NCBI GenBank assembly: GCA_028583405.1 | Contig: CM053251.1 | Span: forward strand, 5,614,983 to 5,678,982 | DNA from: Pogonophryne albipinna | Taxonomy: Eukaryota; Chordata; Actinopteri; Perciformes; Artedidraconidae | Direction of reading: 5' to 3' | Length of the DNA: 64,000 nt | Part shown: positions 13,401 to 24,800 of the stretch, piece by piece | How positions within the stretch are numbered: the stretch's first letter is position 1 | How the letters are laid out: every line of letters begins with the position of its first letter | Notes under the pieces: generated by a model | What the model was told of the DNA's origin: nothing | The model's input: the letters and a program-made list of their open reading frames with translations, nothing else | The model's database searches: none | Made by a program: the position numbers and the translations under genes

Positions 13401-13851
13401 AATGAATCAGAATCTGATTGTTTGCTCAGGAGGTTTTCAATTACAATACATCTGGTGTTTAAATATTAAAGGTGTGGCTGCATAAAAATAAGCATAGTAA
13501 AAGAAAAGTAAACAAACATACATTTAGAAAGAATTACTATATAAATATCTAAAGAGAATATAAAAATAATAATACAGCAAGCCGGCCTTTGTCTCCAGTT
13601 ATAATAAAACATCCAAATACCAATAAAAAGTCTTAAATCTGCATAAAATGGTAACATTTTTTACTTAGATTATTTTAAACTGTCTTCAAATAAATATTAA
13701 CTTTCTGCTGCCGTTCTCTCTCTCCCTCTAGGTGGGTATGTTTGTGTGTGGAGGTCCGGTCCTGCACTTGGAGTTGAACCCTGAGAAACCCACTGAAATG
13801 GTTTGTGGTGACGGACAGGGAAAACTCTACTTCCTCTCGTGGAAGGAATAA
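1..13851 (+). CDS. C-terminal WD40-repeat region of a large WD protein, TEP1-like (5' end outside window)
   Basis: Eighteen coding exons join in phase to 751 residues plus TAA: 1-187, 877-933, 1071-1206, 2306-2554, 3003-3157, 3649-3756, 4117-4221, 4341-4470, 5188-5273, 5518-5644, 8002-8132, 8228-8349, 8898-9041, 9377-9476, 12125-12236, 12381-12463, 13170-13274 and 13732-13851. The product shows repeated WD40 blade ends ([63 protein letters not shown]) and GH/SPDG-type turns such as [17 protein letters not shown], so at least ten blades form one or two propellers. WD propellers are protein or RNP scaffolds. A long C-terminal WD array without another domain fits TEP1, the telomerase/vault RNP protein, but NWD-type NACHT-WD proteins remain possible. 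The WD fold is certain; the family name is an inference. Intron 4221-5188 and others hold repeats listed separately; 12464-13169 shows nothing recognisable. Confidence 0.8.
236..544. mobile_element. TTAA-type non-autonomous DNA transposon (MITE)
   Basis: The left end reads AGGTCACCTATTATGC after TTAA; the right end reads GTATAATAGGGGACCT and the flanking TTAA has mutated to TTCAA. The ends are inverted repeats and there is no coding frame. The right part matches, in reverse, the segment 62850-62925. It sits in the first visible intron of the WD40 gene. Confidence 0.6.
1313..2262. repeat. Long (ACTT)n tetranucleotide microsatellite
   Basis: About 0.95 kb of imperfect ACTT/ACTA/ACTC repeats, interrupted only near 1333-1400, lies inside the intron between exons 1071-1206 and 2306-2554. 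The tract is unusually long for a tetranucleotide array. It ends just before the polypyrimidine region of the next acceptor. Confidence 0.95.
2770..2852 (+). repeat. Probable 3' tail of a LINE or SINE
   Basis: The segment ends GACAATAAAGTTGACTTTGACT, which resembles the A/T-rich repeated tails of fish LINE-derived repeats. No coding part remains. It lies in the intron before the exon at 3003. Confidence 0.3.
4638..4797. repeat. Small GC-ended dispersed repeat
   Basis: The ends GGGGGTGCCGCCAGGGATT and CCCCTTACGGCGCCCCT are rough inverted repeats around an AT-rich core containing GGGCCCC and its complement. It looks like a short non-autonomous DNA element. A poly-G run lies at its left end and another at 4861-4876. 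Confidence 0.35.
5779..6451. mobile_element. Non-autonomous hAT-like element, right end deleted
   Basis: It starts CATAGGCGGAGTTTG and is closely similar throughout to the complete copy at 62926-63635. The last about 23 bases of that copy are missing here. The flanks TATGTTTC (5771-5778) and CATGTTTC just after the element agree at 7 of 8 bases, as expected for an 8-bp target duplication. It lies in the WD40 intron 5645-8001. Confidence 0.65.
6467..7706 (-). mobile_element. Kolobok-like TTAA element carrying a THAP exon
   Basis: TTAA at 6463-6466 and 7707-7710 flanks a 1240-bp element. Its ends AGGGGAAAGGAAACAC and GTGTTTCCATTTCCCT are imperfect inverted repeats. On the minus strand it encodes a THAP zinc finger (7003-7485). 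TTAA target sites with a THAP-domain transposase are known for the Kolobok superfamily; P elements also have THAP but make 8-bp duplications. No catalytic domain is visible, so this is a deletion derivative. Confidence 0.6.
7003..7485 (-). CDS. THAP-domain protein, probable first exon of a transposase
   Basis: From the ATG at 7483-7485 the frame reads a C2CH THAP finger: YCIAPGC, then FHRLP, then a Trp in the LLKAWV helix, then VCSEHF, then SVPTIF, which matches the AVPxIF box. THAP domains bind DNA sequence-specifically. A good donor (GAGgtaaat) near 7034 suggests that coding ended there in the original element. The frame also runs upstream to 7593, but the MACN start sits just before the domain. 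No intact downstream exon is seen within the element. Confidence 0.6.
   Translation of the reverse strand: MACNAPVVYNKRKRSSSGAYCIAPGCTNGFYTKKEEVHFHRLPLKDEKLLKAWVISMKRSDPPLNQYARVCSEHFKNDNYVHKMRFDESGCLVQYKTSDLKQGSVPTIFDFSTYAVGNTDCPSTSAAQDNDSVNKREVRATKRVASAAEREVNIAALPDY
9886..10041 (+). other. Possible alternative terminal exon of the WD40 gene
   Basis: A consensus acceptor (CCCCCAG) precedes a 51-codon frame plus TAG. The frame continues in phase from the exon ending at 9476, which itself splices in phase to 12125. Reading it would end the protein before the last four exons. The composition (Cys, Trp, polar) looks coding and no repeat is obvious. It could be a short isoform, an exon that lost its donor, or chance. 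Confidence 0.35.
10412..10452. repeat. (AT)n microsatellite
   Basis: An AT dinucleotide run directly abuts the left end of the Tc1 element. It has probably replaced the outer about 15 bases of that element's inverted repeat, since TA is the Tc1 target. Confidence 0.85.
10455..12051 (-). mobile_element. Tc1/mariner-type transposon with intact transposase
   Basis: The left segment from 10459 (AGTATTTAGTCAGCCACC) is the reverse complement of the right end, which closes GTGGCTGACTAAATAC then CCCCACTG at 12051, followed by TA. The inverted repeats extend more than 100 bp inward. The right tip is complete; the left outermost bases are eroded into (AT)n. The element lies in the WD40 intron 9477-12124 in antisense orientation. 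Confidence 0.9.
10678..11685 (-). CDS. Tc1-family transposase, uninterrupted
   Basis: A 335-residue frame has the usual length for a Tc1 transposase. An N-terminal paired-like helix-turn-helix ([19 protein letters not shown]) is followed by a linker with PRSGAPRK. The DDE catalytic residues are visible in WSDETK, in [11 protein letters not shown] and in [15 protein letters not shown], the last two spaced as in DD34E. The enzyme cuts and pastes the element at TA sites. No stop or frameshift is present, so it is young or still functional in coding terms. The loss of the outer left inverted repeat may prevent mobilisation of this copy. Confidence 0.93.
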   Translation of the reverse strand: MAKTKELSKDTRNKIVDLHQAGKTASAIGKQLGVKKSTVGAIIRKWKTYKTTDNLPRSGAPRKISPRGVKMITRTVSKNPRTTRGDLVNDLQRAGTKVTKATISNTLRRQGLKSCSARRVPLLKPVHVQARLKFAREHLDDPEEDWENVIWSDETKIELFGKNSTRRVWRRKNAELHPKNTIPTVKHGGGNIMLWGCFSAKGPGRLIRVKERMNGAMYREILSDNLLPSARALKMKRGWVFQHDNDPKHTARATKEWLRKKHFKVLEWPSQSPDLNPIENLWRELKVCVAQRQPQNITALEEICMEEWVKIPATVCENLVKTYRKRLTSVIANKG

Positions 13852-14555
13852 TAATCAAGATATATGTCATATGCTGCATTGAAGAAAACTACTGCCACGC
13901 TAGAGCACTAACCAACGATTGTTTGGGAATGTTTTGCCTACTCTTTGCTTTAATGAAGTTGATTGTGCAATATATAAAGGTTAAATCATTATTGGAATAC
14001 TTTATTTATCCTATATAGGGTCATTTATATCACATACAGGGATCTGCATCTATGTAATAGTTGCAAAGATATGTTAACATGTGCCTTTAAATTAGATGGG
14101 GGGGGGGAAAAGCTTGCAAATGTAACAAAAGGAAAAAAGCCTTAAAGGTATTTGTCAGGTATCATTTTGTGAAAGTTCCATTCATTATTGTTTGTTTAAT
14201 TGTTAAAAATAGGAATGTGGGATATGAAACACAGAAAAATGAAAAATATTTTCTTTGATGATAAATTGAATGTACAAATTGGCAGTTTGTTGTTGTTTTT
14301 GTTTTATGGGTTAAAAACGATTTACAGAGTTGTTCTATTAAACAAAAAAGGTGGGGTGACACATGTTATTGTCAGACTGTGTGTAAATCGTGGAATGTAA
14401 AAGGAGATTAAACCACAACTCTGCACTCCGGGACCGAGTTCAGCTGAGACATCGATGGCAGACATGTAAACACAGCTTATCAGATAATGCTTTTACAGCT
14501 CTGTTATCTGCACTCAATTGCTACTGCTTTATTGACCATGGGTCACATTTAGTGC

Positions 14556-14579
14556 AATAAAACATGTTAAGTAAATAAA
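14556..14579 (+). promoter_or_regulatory. Polyadenylation signals of the WD40 gene
   Basis: Two AATAAA hexamers at 14556-14561 and 14574-14579 lie about 0.7 kb after the stop at 13849-13851. No other gene signal is visible between 13852 and 14580, so this stretch is read as 3' UTR. Confidence 0.55.
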
Positions 14580-14715
14580 GCTTTTCCCACTGCTGCACAC
14601 TGAATATGTATGTTTTTGCCATTTAATTAATACAAATTTGAAGGTTAATGGGATACTATTTATCGCATACACATTTGGCAGTATATTTTATTTAATTTTT
14701 TTTTTATGTTGTTGC

Positions 14716-15170
14716 AATACTTTTGTACTTAAACATTTCAAGTACTTTACTTCTTTGTAAAATGTTGAGGTACTTGTACTTTACTTGAGTATTTCCATGT
14801 TATGCTACTTTGTACTTCTACTCCACTACATTTATTTAATACCTTTAGTTACTTTACCGATTTAGATTAATAGTGTGAAATATAATCAACACTTAAATCA
14901 GACTGCAGTATACAAAGTCATTAAAACTAGCTGCACCTTTATCAGCTTTGATAACACTTTAATGCATCAATAATTATACAACATATCATATTATTCTGAA
15001 ATAGACCAATCTTCAGAATGACTATTTTTACTTGCTTATACTATTGTAATTCTACTCGAGTAACATTTTGAACCCAGGACTTTGATTTCTAACAGAGTAT
15101 TCCTACACTCTGGTGCTTCTACTTTTGCTCCAGTACAAGATCTGAGTACTTCTCCCAGCTCTGTCTAAAA
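14716..15170. repeat. Dispersed fish repeat of the AGTACTTTTACT type
   Basis: The segment is rich in TACTTGTACTTTACTTGAGTA and ends CAAGATCTGAGTACTTCTCCC. The same word pattern recurs at 16255-16420, 27900-27990, 31080-31507, 36973-37070 and 41605-42029, so this is a dispersed family of MITE type. The ends resemble inverted repeats. Confidence 0.55.
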
Positions 15171-15649
15171 TACTGTGTTTTGGAGTGCAGCCATGCGTCA
15201 TATCATGTTGGCATATCACGTATTTTATACAAAGTAACTAAGAAAGTGGGTGTTTATGTATTGTAGTTAGTACAAAATACTAGCCTCTATTATATTAGCC
15301 TCTGAAACATTGAAAGCTAGAAGTAATGTATATAGCATAACATGGAAATGCTTATTGAAACATTGCTTAAATGTAGGTTATTTTTAAATACATATTTATT
15401 CCAACACAGCAAGTCAGCAGGGCGTGACATTTTCATTAGCCTTGGGGAAGTCGGAAATGTAATTTTCCGAGCAGCACCTGAAAGCAGCATCAGGCTGATG
15501 ACACATTCCCAGGTGAGACAGACACGCCCTCACCTGAAAGGCAAGACAGGTAAAAAAAATACTGGATCTGCCAGTTTCAGCAATGTCTGCTTTATGAAAA
15601 CACAAGGATCAGAGGGAAGTCTGTGATCTCCAGCCTCTTTATTTTTTAT

Positions 15650-15808
15650 TGTTATTTTCCCTGCGGAGGGAGGAAAGCGGTTGAGTGAAAACAGCCGAAC
15701 GCGGGGACGGGCAGCACCAGCTAACTGTGGCCGAGGACTGAATCATTTAAATCAATACCAACATCGATAAACCACCGGGAAAACAAAGGCAGAGTTGGAG
15801 CAGCTTCA
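15650..15808 (+). promoter_or_regulatory. Likely 5' UTR/promoter of the exon-array gene
   Basis: A GC-rich stretch (CGCGGGGACGGGCAGCACC and neighbours) in AT-rich surroundings leads directly to the ATG at 15809-15811. No TATA box is obvious. This is inferred from composition and position only. Confidence 0.35.
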
Positions 15809-18800
15809 ATGGTGAGTTAACGTTTAAACTCTTCTTTTAAAAGCGGTTAAAGTCCGTCTTTCTGTCAAGTTTCTCCCGGCAAACTGTTGAAAATGTCCGT
15901 TAATGTGACGTTAGGTTTGAATAACCGTTGGACATGTCTCTGCTGTTTGACAGGATCGATACGATAACCTCGACCTGGATCTGGAGTGTGAAAGGGGAGG
16001 AGGCGTAGTTGTGAGTCACGTTTGATGTTTTGTTTTTAATGTAGTGCTTTAGCTTGATAACTTTTGTCTTTTACGTTTAGCTGAGTTGTTATATTGGTTG
16101 TGAGAGTCAACAGCCATGTTTTAGTTGATTTTATCGACATGACCTCTATCTGTGTGACTGAAACTGTCCGCAGTGCTGAGTAGGCTATGTAAACAGCCGT
16201 GTGGGAATGTAGGCTAATGTTACATTTATACTCTTAGTTTGGTGTGACATCTAGCCTACTTTAGTCTCTACTTTTTCCATGTGATGCCACTTTATATCTC
16301 TACTCCACTACAAATTGGAAGCCTATATTGTACTTTTACTAGTTGCAGATTCAGATCAATCATACAATATTTGACAGCATATTCTGACATGTTGTTGTGG
16401 AACAAGCAAGTAGCTAATATTAGCCCAACCTTTTCCAGCTGAAACATAGCCTGTGTTTACACATCACTTACTGAGTAATATAATTGACATTGTTCTGGTA
16501 TGATCCAGTTTACATAATGACTACTGGTGCTATGCAATATTTTAAATGCAGTACTTTTACTTGTAACCAAGTTAACTTAAGAGAAAGAGTCCTGAGCACT
16601 CAATAATACTGTCATGTACTATATAAAGGGGTATGTGTCTATGGTCCAAAACTGTTCAGTCAATATAAATGTAAAGACTTTAAAGCTTGAATCCAGATCT
16701 CTAACTTTAAGTCCTTTGTTTGAATTTGTTAATGTTGTCATGTTTGCTTTTTTTATGTGATTGTTAAACAAGAAAATCTGATATGAGAAGTTTTCCCAGA
16801 GCAGGAAACATAACAATCACCTTTTATTTACTGTCATCAAGCTTTTCAAGTCTGGACATGAAACCAGCTTCAAGTCCACACTTGAAAACTGGACGTGAAG
16901 CTGGACTGTGAGATGTAAACGGGTTAATACAGCCTTTTTATCTGAACATTGGCAGCATTTTTTCCAGTTAAAGAGAGACAGATTCATCCTACTGACTCTC
17001 AAATATCAGTTAATGATTCTGTTACTCACTCATACTTACTAAAACCATAGCAGACATATGCTTTTTTAAACGTTCAGAATGTTTTACATGCATAAATATG
17101 TTTTTGAAGTCACATTTTCTACCTTTATTCCCTCCTCATGAAGGAAAAAGTGGCGTCATTCGGTGGGATGTTTAAGAAATCCCTCAAGTCATCAGAACCA
17201 TCTCTCAAAGCACAGGTGATGAAGTAGTATTAACTCACTTCATTTAAAGCAAGAACTGACATCACATGTACCTAATCTAACTATAAAAGCAATACAATTA
17301 GGTCGTGAAATTCAGAAATAAACAAAGTGTTATTATGGATTCACACTATTTGATTCTGCATCATCTCACATAGTTTCCATGCTGCTTTACAGGACAGTTT
17401 ATCAGTCAGCAGTGAGCTTTCCAAGAGCGACGAGAGTCTGACTGACAGCAGCACCAAGGTCCGTTCCTTCCTGTTATGTATTGTTTTTATTTTCAAACCT
17501 TATTTCAGTTTTGAGTAAATATAATTGTGTTTTTACAAATAAGTGATTTATTTGTAAGCACAATCCTTCATATTTCAGGAGAAAGGAGGTGTATTTAAAG
17601 GGATGTTTAAGAAGACCAACAAGGCTGCCAAGGAGGAACAGCCACAGGTTGGTTGACTCCTCATTGAACGCACTGTGCTGTTTATATTATTACTTATTTA
17701 AAAAGTATAACTAACACTGGGTTGATATAACAATTTGACAAAGATTACAAATAATATAGTTTAATTAGTTATTGTGAAAGCAATTTAAAAAATAAATAAT
17801 TTTCAGTTTTTCTCTGTTAATATCACTTTATATTAAATATAAAGGTTAGACTGTTGTTCAAAAGCAACACAAATATATCGCCACTAGGCATTTATTTTGT
17901 GATAAATGTTGACACAATTATTAATGTGTTCGTTGTAAAATTATTTGTGAAATTATTTTCCATTTTCTACAGGTCTCCCTGTCAGTACAAAACCCTGAAC
18001 TGTCCGTCAGCAGTGACAGCTTAACAGACAACAAGCCATCAAAGGTGAGTTTCCTCTCCGCTCCGTCATGTTTCTGGTATCCACACCCAGAATGTTCTCC
18101 GTTTTTAGTTTGTAAAACCAAAACCTTTTGCTGCACGTTTCTCTTCAGGAGAAATCAGGTGTGTTTGGTGGGAAACTGAAAAGATCTCCTAAACCAGGAC
18201 ATGTCCGCAGGCCCTCACAGGTGAAACACAATCTTCTGTTACACACCCTGCGTACAGTGGAAAAATACACCTATCAGCTAAAGGCTCAACATATAAAATG
18301 GTGTTGTTTCATTGTAATCTTGTGTGTTTCAGGATCTTTTGGAAGACAAGTTTGGAGCCATTGACGACAGTCGGTCAGAAAACACCACAGCTAAGGTCAG
18401 TCTCAACAGCCAATTTATTTTAATACAAAAGCTAGGGCTGTGCGATTAGGACAAAAATCATAATCACGATTATGTTGGTCAATAATTGATATCACGATTA
18501 TTAAAAAACGATTATCCATTTACTTTGAAAACATTCATTGATTAAAAATGTTCACAATATGATTTTAACAGTTGATTACCCTGAACTTTAAGTATAATTC
18601 AACTGAAAAACCAATACAAAAATATTATTAGAAAAATAATAATTACATTCTTCTTTTTTTTTAATAAAAATAATAATAGTTTTATTTAAATTACGTTGTT
18701 TTCGTAATCGTTGAAAGCCAAAATCATAATCGAGATTAAAATACGATTAATTGCACAGCCCTAGCAAAAGCACAAGAAGACCAATCAAATATAAAGAATT

Positions 18801-21800
18801 TCATTAAAATAACCAGTGTACATTATTTCAGAGATGACAGCTGCACAATTATATAGCAGAATAAAAAAAACTAATAATTAAAATAAAATGTAAGTCTGGG
18901 AAACTTCTCACTTTTTCTCTTCAGGAAAAATCCGGAGTGTTCGGTGGGATCCTGAAACGCCATGCCCGGAGGCCATCCCAGGTGAAACCAGATCTTCTAT
19001 TATGCGTCCTGCGCACAGCGATATTTCATCTGGAAAATAGGACTATCAACTATCATGTCCGTCATATACTGACTGTTCATTTTGTGTCTGTCAGGATCTT
19101 CTGGACAATGAGTTCACAGCCAGTACCGACAGTCTGTCTGAAAACACCACAACTAAGGTGAGTTTCATTTCCTGATTTGAATGCAAACATTTTGAAAAAC
19201 TCAAAATGGCTGAAATAAATGCAAACTAAATATTGAAAAAAAAGTCAGATCATAGCTCGAACAATTATTATGAACTTATTACCTAGCAGAACATATTCAG
19301 CATAAATACAAATGTACAGTAAATCCAAAATAACACACTTATAAATGTTAAAAGTAAAACAAAGAATTTCCCCAAAAATACATGATTTGAAGTCTAGAGC
19401 TTTCTTATTGTTAGCTATCGACAAATGCATGAGTATTCTCAGTTAAGCTACATCAGATGTGTAGAGCTCACCTCATATGATGGAGAGTTTTAGCAGGGTG
19501 TGTTGTTGTTGTTGTTGTTGTGGCTGTTTGGAAGCGGGAGATTGAACTTGCATGCATCAGCTATTTGGCAGAACTGCTGCCCAGTGTTAGAAAAACTAAA
19601 TCCCTGCCTGCCCATCTGACAGATCCATAGGTTAAAAAAAGATATATATATATACGAGTGTGGTAATTAGCATGTGGTTTATTTTCTCCAGGAGACAGGG
19701 GGGGTGTTCAGTGGGATGTTTAAAAAACCACCAAAGCCTTCTGCAGCACAATCACAGGTGAGAGCGTGGCATTTCATAACTCCCATTTTTACCTGTGCTA
19801 AATTAAAAGCAAATGATGAATATATCTGTATTGTTTTTATTGCCTTCAGGAGGATTTGTCTGCATCCAGCGAGCTGTCAGGCAGCAAAGACAATCTGTCT
19901 GTGAACAGCAACACTAAGGTGAGCTTTGAGAAACCAGAAAAATACTTAATTTCTTCATTAAAGGGGAATTTTAAACCATTATCATGTGACTTTTTCTTTC
20001 TCCAGGAGAGCGGAGGGATGTTCAGTGGGATGTTTAAAAAACCACCAAAGCCTTCTGGAGCGAAGACACAATCTCACGTGAGAGCAGTGCGTCTAAATGT
20101 TCCCACTGTGTTACATTTTAAGAGATGATAACAACTTTTGTAACCTTTGTTTCAGGAGGATTTGTCTGCACCCAGCGAGCTGTCAGGCAGCAAAGAAAAC
20201 CTGTGTGTGGACAGCAACACTAAGGTAAGGACTGCGTCAGCATTTGGCAGAACAGAAAGCCTGTTTGCTAAATCGCTGCATAAAGGGAAACATGTTACAA
20301 ACCATTAATATGTGATTTTGTTCTCCAGGAGACAGGAGGGGTGTTCAGTGGGATGTTTAAAAAAACACCAAAGCCTCCTGCAGCACGGACAGAATCTCAG
20401 GTGATACTTTTACATTTTTGTATTGTACCTGTGTGAAAGGCAAAGCAAGTTATGAGTATATTCAGTAATGTATTGTTTTTATTGCGTTCAGGAGGATTTG
20501 TCTGCCCCCAGCGAGCTTTCTGGAAGCAAAGACAATCTGTCTGTGAACAGCAACACTAAGGTGAGCTTTGAGAAAAATGTAGTCAAAGAAGTAAGAAAGT
20601 GTGTGTATTGTAACAGGTGAGATAAACCTGCATACATCAGCATTTGGAGTCTAAATTACTGCATTATGGGCAACATTTAAACCATTTCCATGTGACTTTT
20701 TTCTTCAGGAGGCAGGAGGGATGTTCAGTGGGATGTTTAGAAAATCGCCAAAGCCTTTTGGGTCGAGGACACAATCTGAGGTGAGCATCTCACTTGTCTT
20801 ATTTACAGCTAAGGTACATTCTTTGGAGATAATAATAATTGGTAATGATATTTCTTCTCAGGAGGATTTGTCTGCAACCAGCGAGCTCTCAGGCAGCAAA
20901 GACAGTCTGTCTGTGAACAGCAACACTAAGGTGAGCTTTGAGAAACCAGATGAATACTTTTTTTCATGATGGCCAACGTTTGAACCATTTCCATGTGACC
21001 TTTTTACTCCAGGAGACAGGAGGGAAGTTTACCGGGATGTTTAAAAAACCACCAAAGCCCTTAGGAAAGAGGACACCATCTCAGGTGAGAGTAGTACTGA
21101 AGCTTATTCGCTGAAACACCATGTTACTATAAATCATAAGAACAGGTTTAATATAGATTTATTAATGTGTTTCTTGCCTTCAGGATGATTTGTCTGATGC
21201 CAGCGAGCTCTCGGGAAGCAACGGCAATCTTTCAGAGAACACTAAGGTGAGCTTTGTTAAAACTGCAGTCACTGCAAGAAAGAAAAATAACAACAAATGT
21301 CGTCATATTGAATGTTGGCTTTATTCTTTCTTCAGGAGAAAGGAGGAATCTTCAGTGGAGTGTTCAGAAAGAAAGTTGCCAGATCTCAGTCTAAGGTAAG
21401 AAAAGTCAAGTTTGTCAATAAAAAGGTTTTTCAATCCAAAAAATATTCAATTTAGGGAATATTTTGCAGTCATTTTGTTACACGTGGATATTTCACTTTG
21501 AAATCAAACACTTGAGTAAATGTTTCCTCCTGGTTGTTACATTCTGACTGTATGCTTCATCCCTCTGTTCAGGAGGATTTGACCGTGGATAGTGAACTCT
21601 CTGCCAGCAGTGACAGTCTCATAGAGAAGCCTTCAAAGGTAAGAGATCAACTTGCACTTAACAGAATACACAGTTAGTGATATGAGTAGGGCTGTGCAAT
21701 TCATCGTATTTAATCTCGATTACGATTTTGGCTTGCAACGATTACGAAAACAACGTAATCGAAATAAAACAATTATTATTTCATTGAAAAATAAATAAAA

Positions 21801-24800
21801 TGTAATTATTATTACGCTTAATGACGTGGTAATGGTCATTGTGTTGTGACAGGATAAGGAAAAGACTGAGCACTCAGGAGACTCAAATGAGAATACATCT
21901 ACTGCAGAGAAGCCTAAAGCCAAGCAGGTGGGTTGTTACGGCGGAATAACTTCATCTCGTTGAGTTATTATTTTGGTAGAATCAGCTTTGGAATATTGCA
22001 ATTGGCTCAGTTTTTTGATATTTTTTATCTATGACATTAAGATGAAGATTAAGGCTTTGGTCTGTTTTTTAAGGTATCTATCTGTTTTTTCAGAGCGGTT
22101 TCAGTGCGATGATGAAGAGCACGTTCTCCACTGACAAACAGGTAAGGAGTGGTTACTTTACTCTGCACATCATCAGTTCATATTCCCTATCACACTTCCC
22201 CAAACTAAAAGCATCTCATTCATTAAAGCTTAAAGGTCCCATGTCATGGCCATTTCTACTGATCATAATTCCATTGTTGAGGTCTACTAGAATAGATTTA
22301 AATTGTGCAATTTTCCAAACTCACATTGGTTTCTCAAACAGCATCTCTGTATAGTATGTGTATTCACTCTCTGTCCTAAACGGCTTGTTGGAGCTCCTGC
22401 CCCCCCTCCCTGTGAGCCCAGTGTCCGTCTGCGAGACAGCGAAACCCAGCCCGAAACCAGCCCGAGCACACACACACACACACCCGCAGCCTGGCTGGGA
22501 GTTTATGTGTGTGCTCACATACCGTCTCACAGCCTTGCCGCGTCCTGCCGTCTCGGGGAGGAGAAATCGGCGGAGCTGCAGCTGAGAAAGGATTGAGTGT
22601 GTGTGTGTGAGGAAGACTTAACGTAACGGCTCCACGGATTGGTCTATTTGGACCAATGGGTCCATTTGGGTATGGGCACGTCACTGAACCCAGGAAGAAA
22701 ACAATGGAAAAAGAGAAATCTCCAATGAGGCGTTCTGGGGCAGCATAGACAGGTGTTAGAGTTTTACTCCCTAGGGTGTACTTTGAGGGTTTTTGACTTT
22801 GCAGACCGTTTACATGCAGAAAAACTTTTATAACACACAAGGGGACGGGTAATAACCGGAAAAGCATGACATGGGACCTTTAAAATATAAGTCTGTTTTT
22901 AATTTCAATTAATCCCCATACGATGTGATGCTGGTTACAATCGCACTAATACTATCATTGTTTATATTGAGTTATATATTATATCGACTAAACTTGCTCA
23001 ATCTGCAGGAGAAGGAATCCGGCTCTGACAGTGAGGAGATGTTGGACAATGAAGAGAGCCAGCCTAGTCACAAACAGGTTTGTAAGAATTTTCAATGTTT
23101 AATTTGTAAGTTTTTATCAGCAATTCACTGGATGTGGTTCTTATTTTATTTTATGTTTATTTTTCTCTATCTTTGTGTTTTGTTTCATAATCAGAGTACA
23201 TTTGCTGGGGCCATGGAGAAGCTGAATCCTTTTAGATCTGCAAACAAAGTAGGGACATTTTGGATTGGAATCTTTTAGTAGTGCTTTCTTTTATCTTTGA
23301 GAGTACCGTCTTCATCATTCATGTGATTTTCTTAAAATAACTACTTCGGTCTTGTTTCCACAGAATGAAAAGCAGTCGAGCTCAGATGAGGAGGATCCAC
23401 CTGCGAGCAGCGAGAAGTCTTCAGGCCACAAACAGGTGCTCTGACATTCACTTGTTCCTGTTATTTAGCAAACTGAAACTGACACTTTTTCTAACTTGTT
23501 ATTTTTGTTCAGCGGACACTTGCCTCATTGGGGGGAGAAAAGCAACAACTTTTTATTCAGCTGTTATTTATCGAGACGAAGATTCACATTTGTGCAGATA
23601 CAGACCACAGTCCTCGGATGCCTTCAGGGGTCTAGTGTTTTGCTCTTCCACCACTTGTGTGTCAATGGGTGGATGAAAGGCTTTGGTCGAGTAGCATTCT
23701 ACCCACGGTCGAACTTAGCTTGACTTGCCTGGGCTTGTTGAGAATGTCTTACCTTTAGTAAATGTCACAGAGAACAGCTTCACATATCTGTAATCAGCTT
23801 GTTTTGCACAAGCCAGGCAAACATTGTGTTTCTGTTGCTGTTTTGTTTGCACTGTTCATGTATGGTCAATATCCTCAAAATGGCTTTTCAGTAGTCATAA
23901 AATGAACAATTTAAAATAGGGCTGTGCGATTATGGCAATAATCATGATTATTTTTGGTCAATAATTGACATCACGATTATTAAAAACGATTATCCATTTA
24001 CTTTGAAAACATCCATTTATTGAAAGAAAAATGTGAACAGTATGTTTTTAACAGTTGATTACCCTGAACTTTAAGTAGAATTCAACTGAAAACCATAAAA
24101 AAAAATAGTTAAAAAAAATAATTATTACATTTTATTTATTTTTTAATAAAAATAATAATAATTTTATTTTGATTACGTTGTTTTCGTAATCGTTGCAAGC
24201 CAAAATCGTAATCGAGATTAAAATACGATGAATTGCACCGCCTTAATTTAAAACTAGAAGCTCAGTTAGCTGTTAGCCTCTGAACATCTGTCTGTTACCC
24301 GTGGTTTTAACAGAAAAGGCTAGTAATGCTAATGCTGCTATACTATATTTAATAAATGCAGAAATTAGCTACAAAATTACATTTGGTAGCATATGATGAA
24401 TATTTAAAGAATTCCTACAATGTTTTATACTTTATAGTAAGAAACATTGAATAGAAAATCAAGAAAATTACAACAATAACAAAGGTCTTTAAAATTAACT
24501 AAGACGCAATCACACAAAGCAGGACATTTCAAAGTTAAGAAATCGATTGATGGACATATACACAGTTACTAATATATATCTTGAATGCTGTAATCTGATT
24601 TTGGCCAATTTATCGGCCCAAAAGCAGATCCAAGTGTTAAATGTTGATGTCCTTCACTCTCAGGCTGGAGTCATGTCCAAACTGAATATATTCCGCTCTA
24701 CACATAAAGTAACTATGCAGCTGCTGGTGGTGTTTGGTCATGGTGCGGTGTGTGGAGGGAGATAGACCTGATCCTGATGGTTTTAGGTGACAGGGAGTCA

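Larger units (their letters stand above)
13852..15808. other. Intergenic region between the WD40 gene and the exon-array gene
   Basis: This holds the 3' UTR of the WD40 gene to about 14580, then a dispersed repeat at 14716-15170. A GC-richer stretch at 15650-15808 probably contains the promoter and 5' UTR of the next gene. No coding frame of note is seen. Confidence 0.6.

Noticed and set aside
22287..22867. Overlapping frames on both strands
   Set aside because: They lie inside the TTAA-type MITE and lack splice or codon support.
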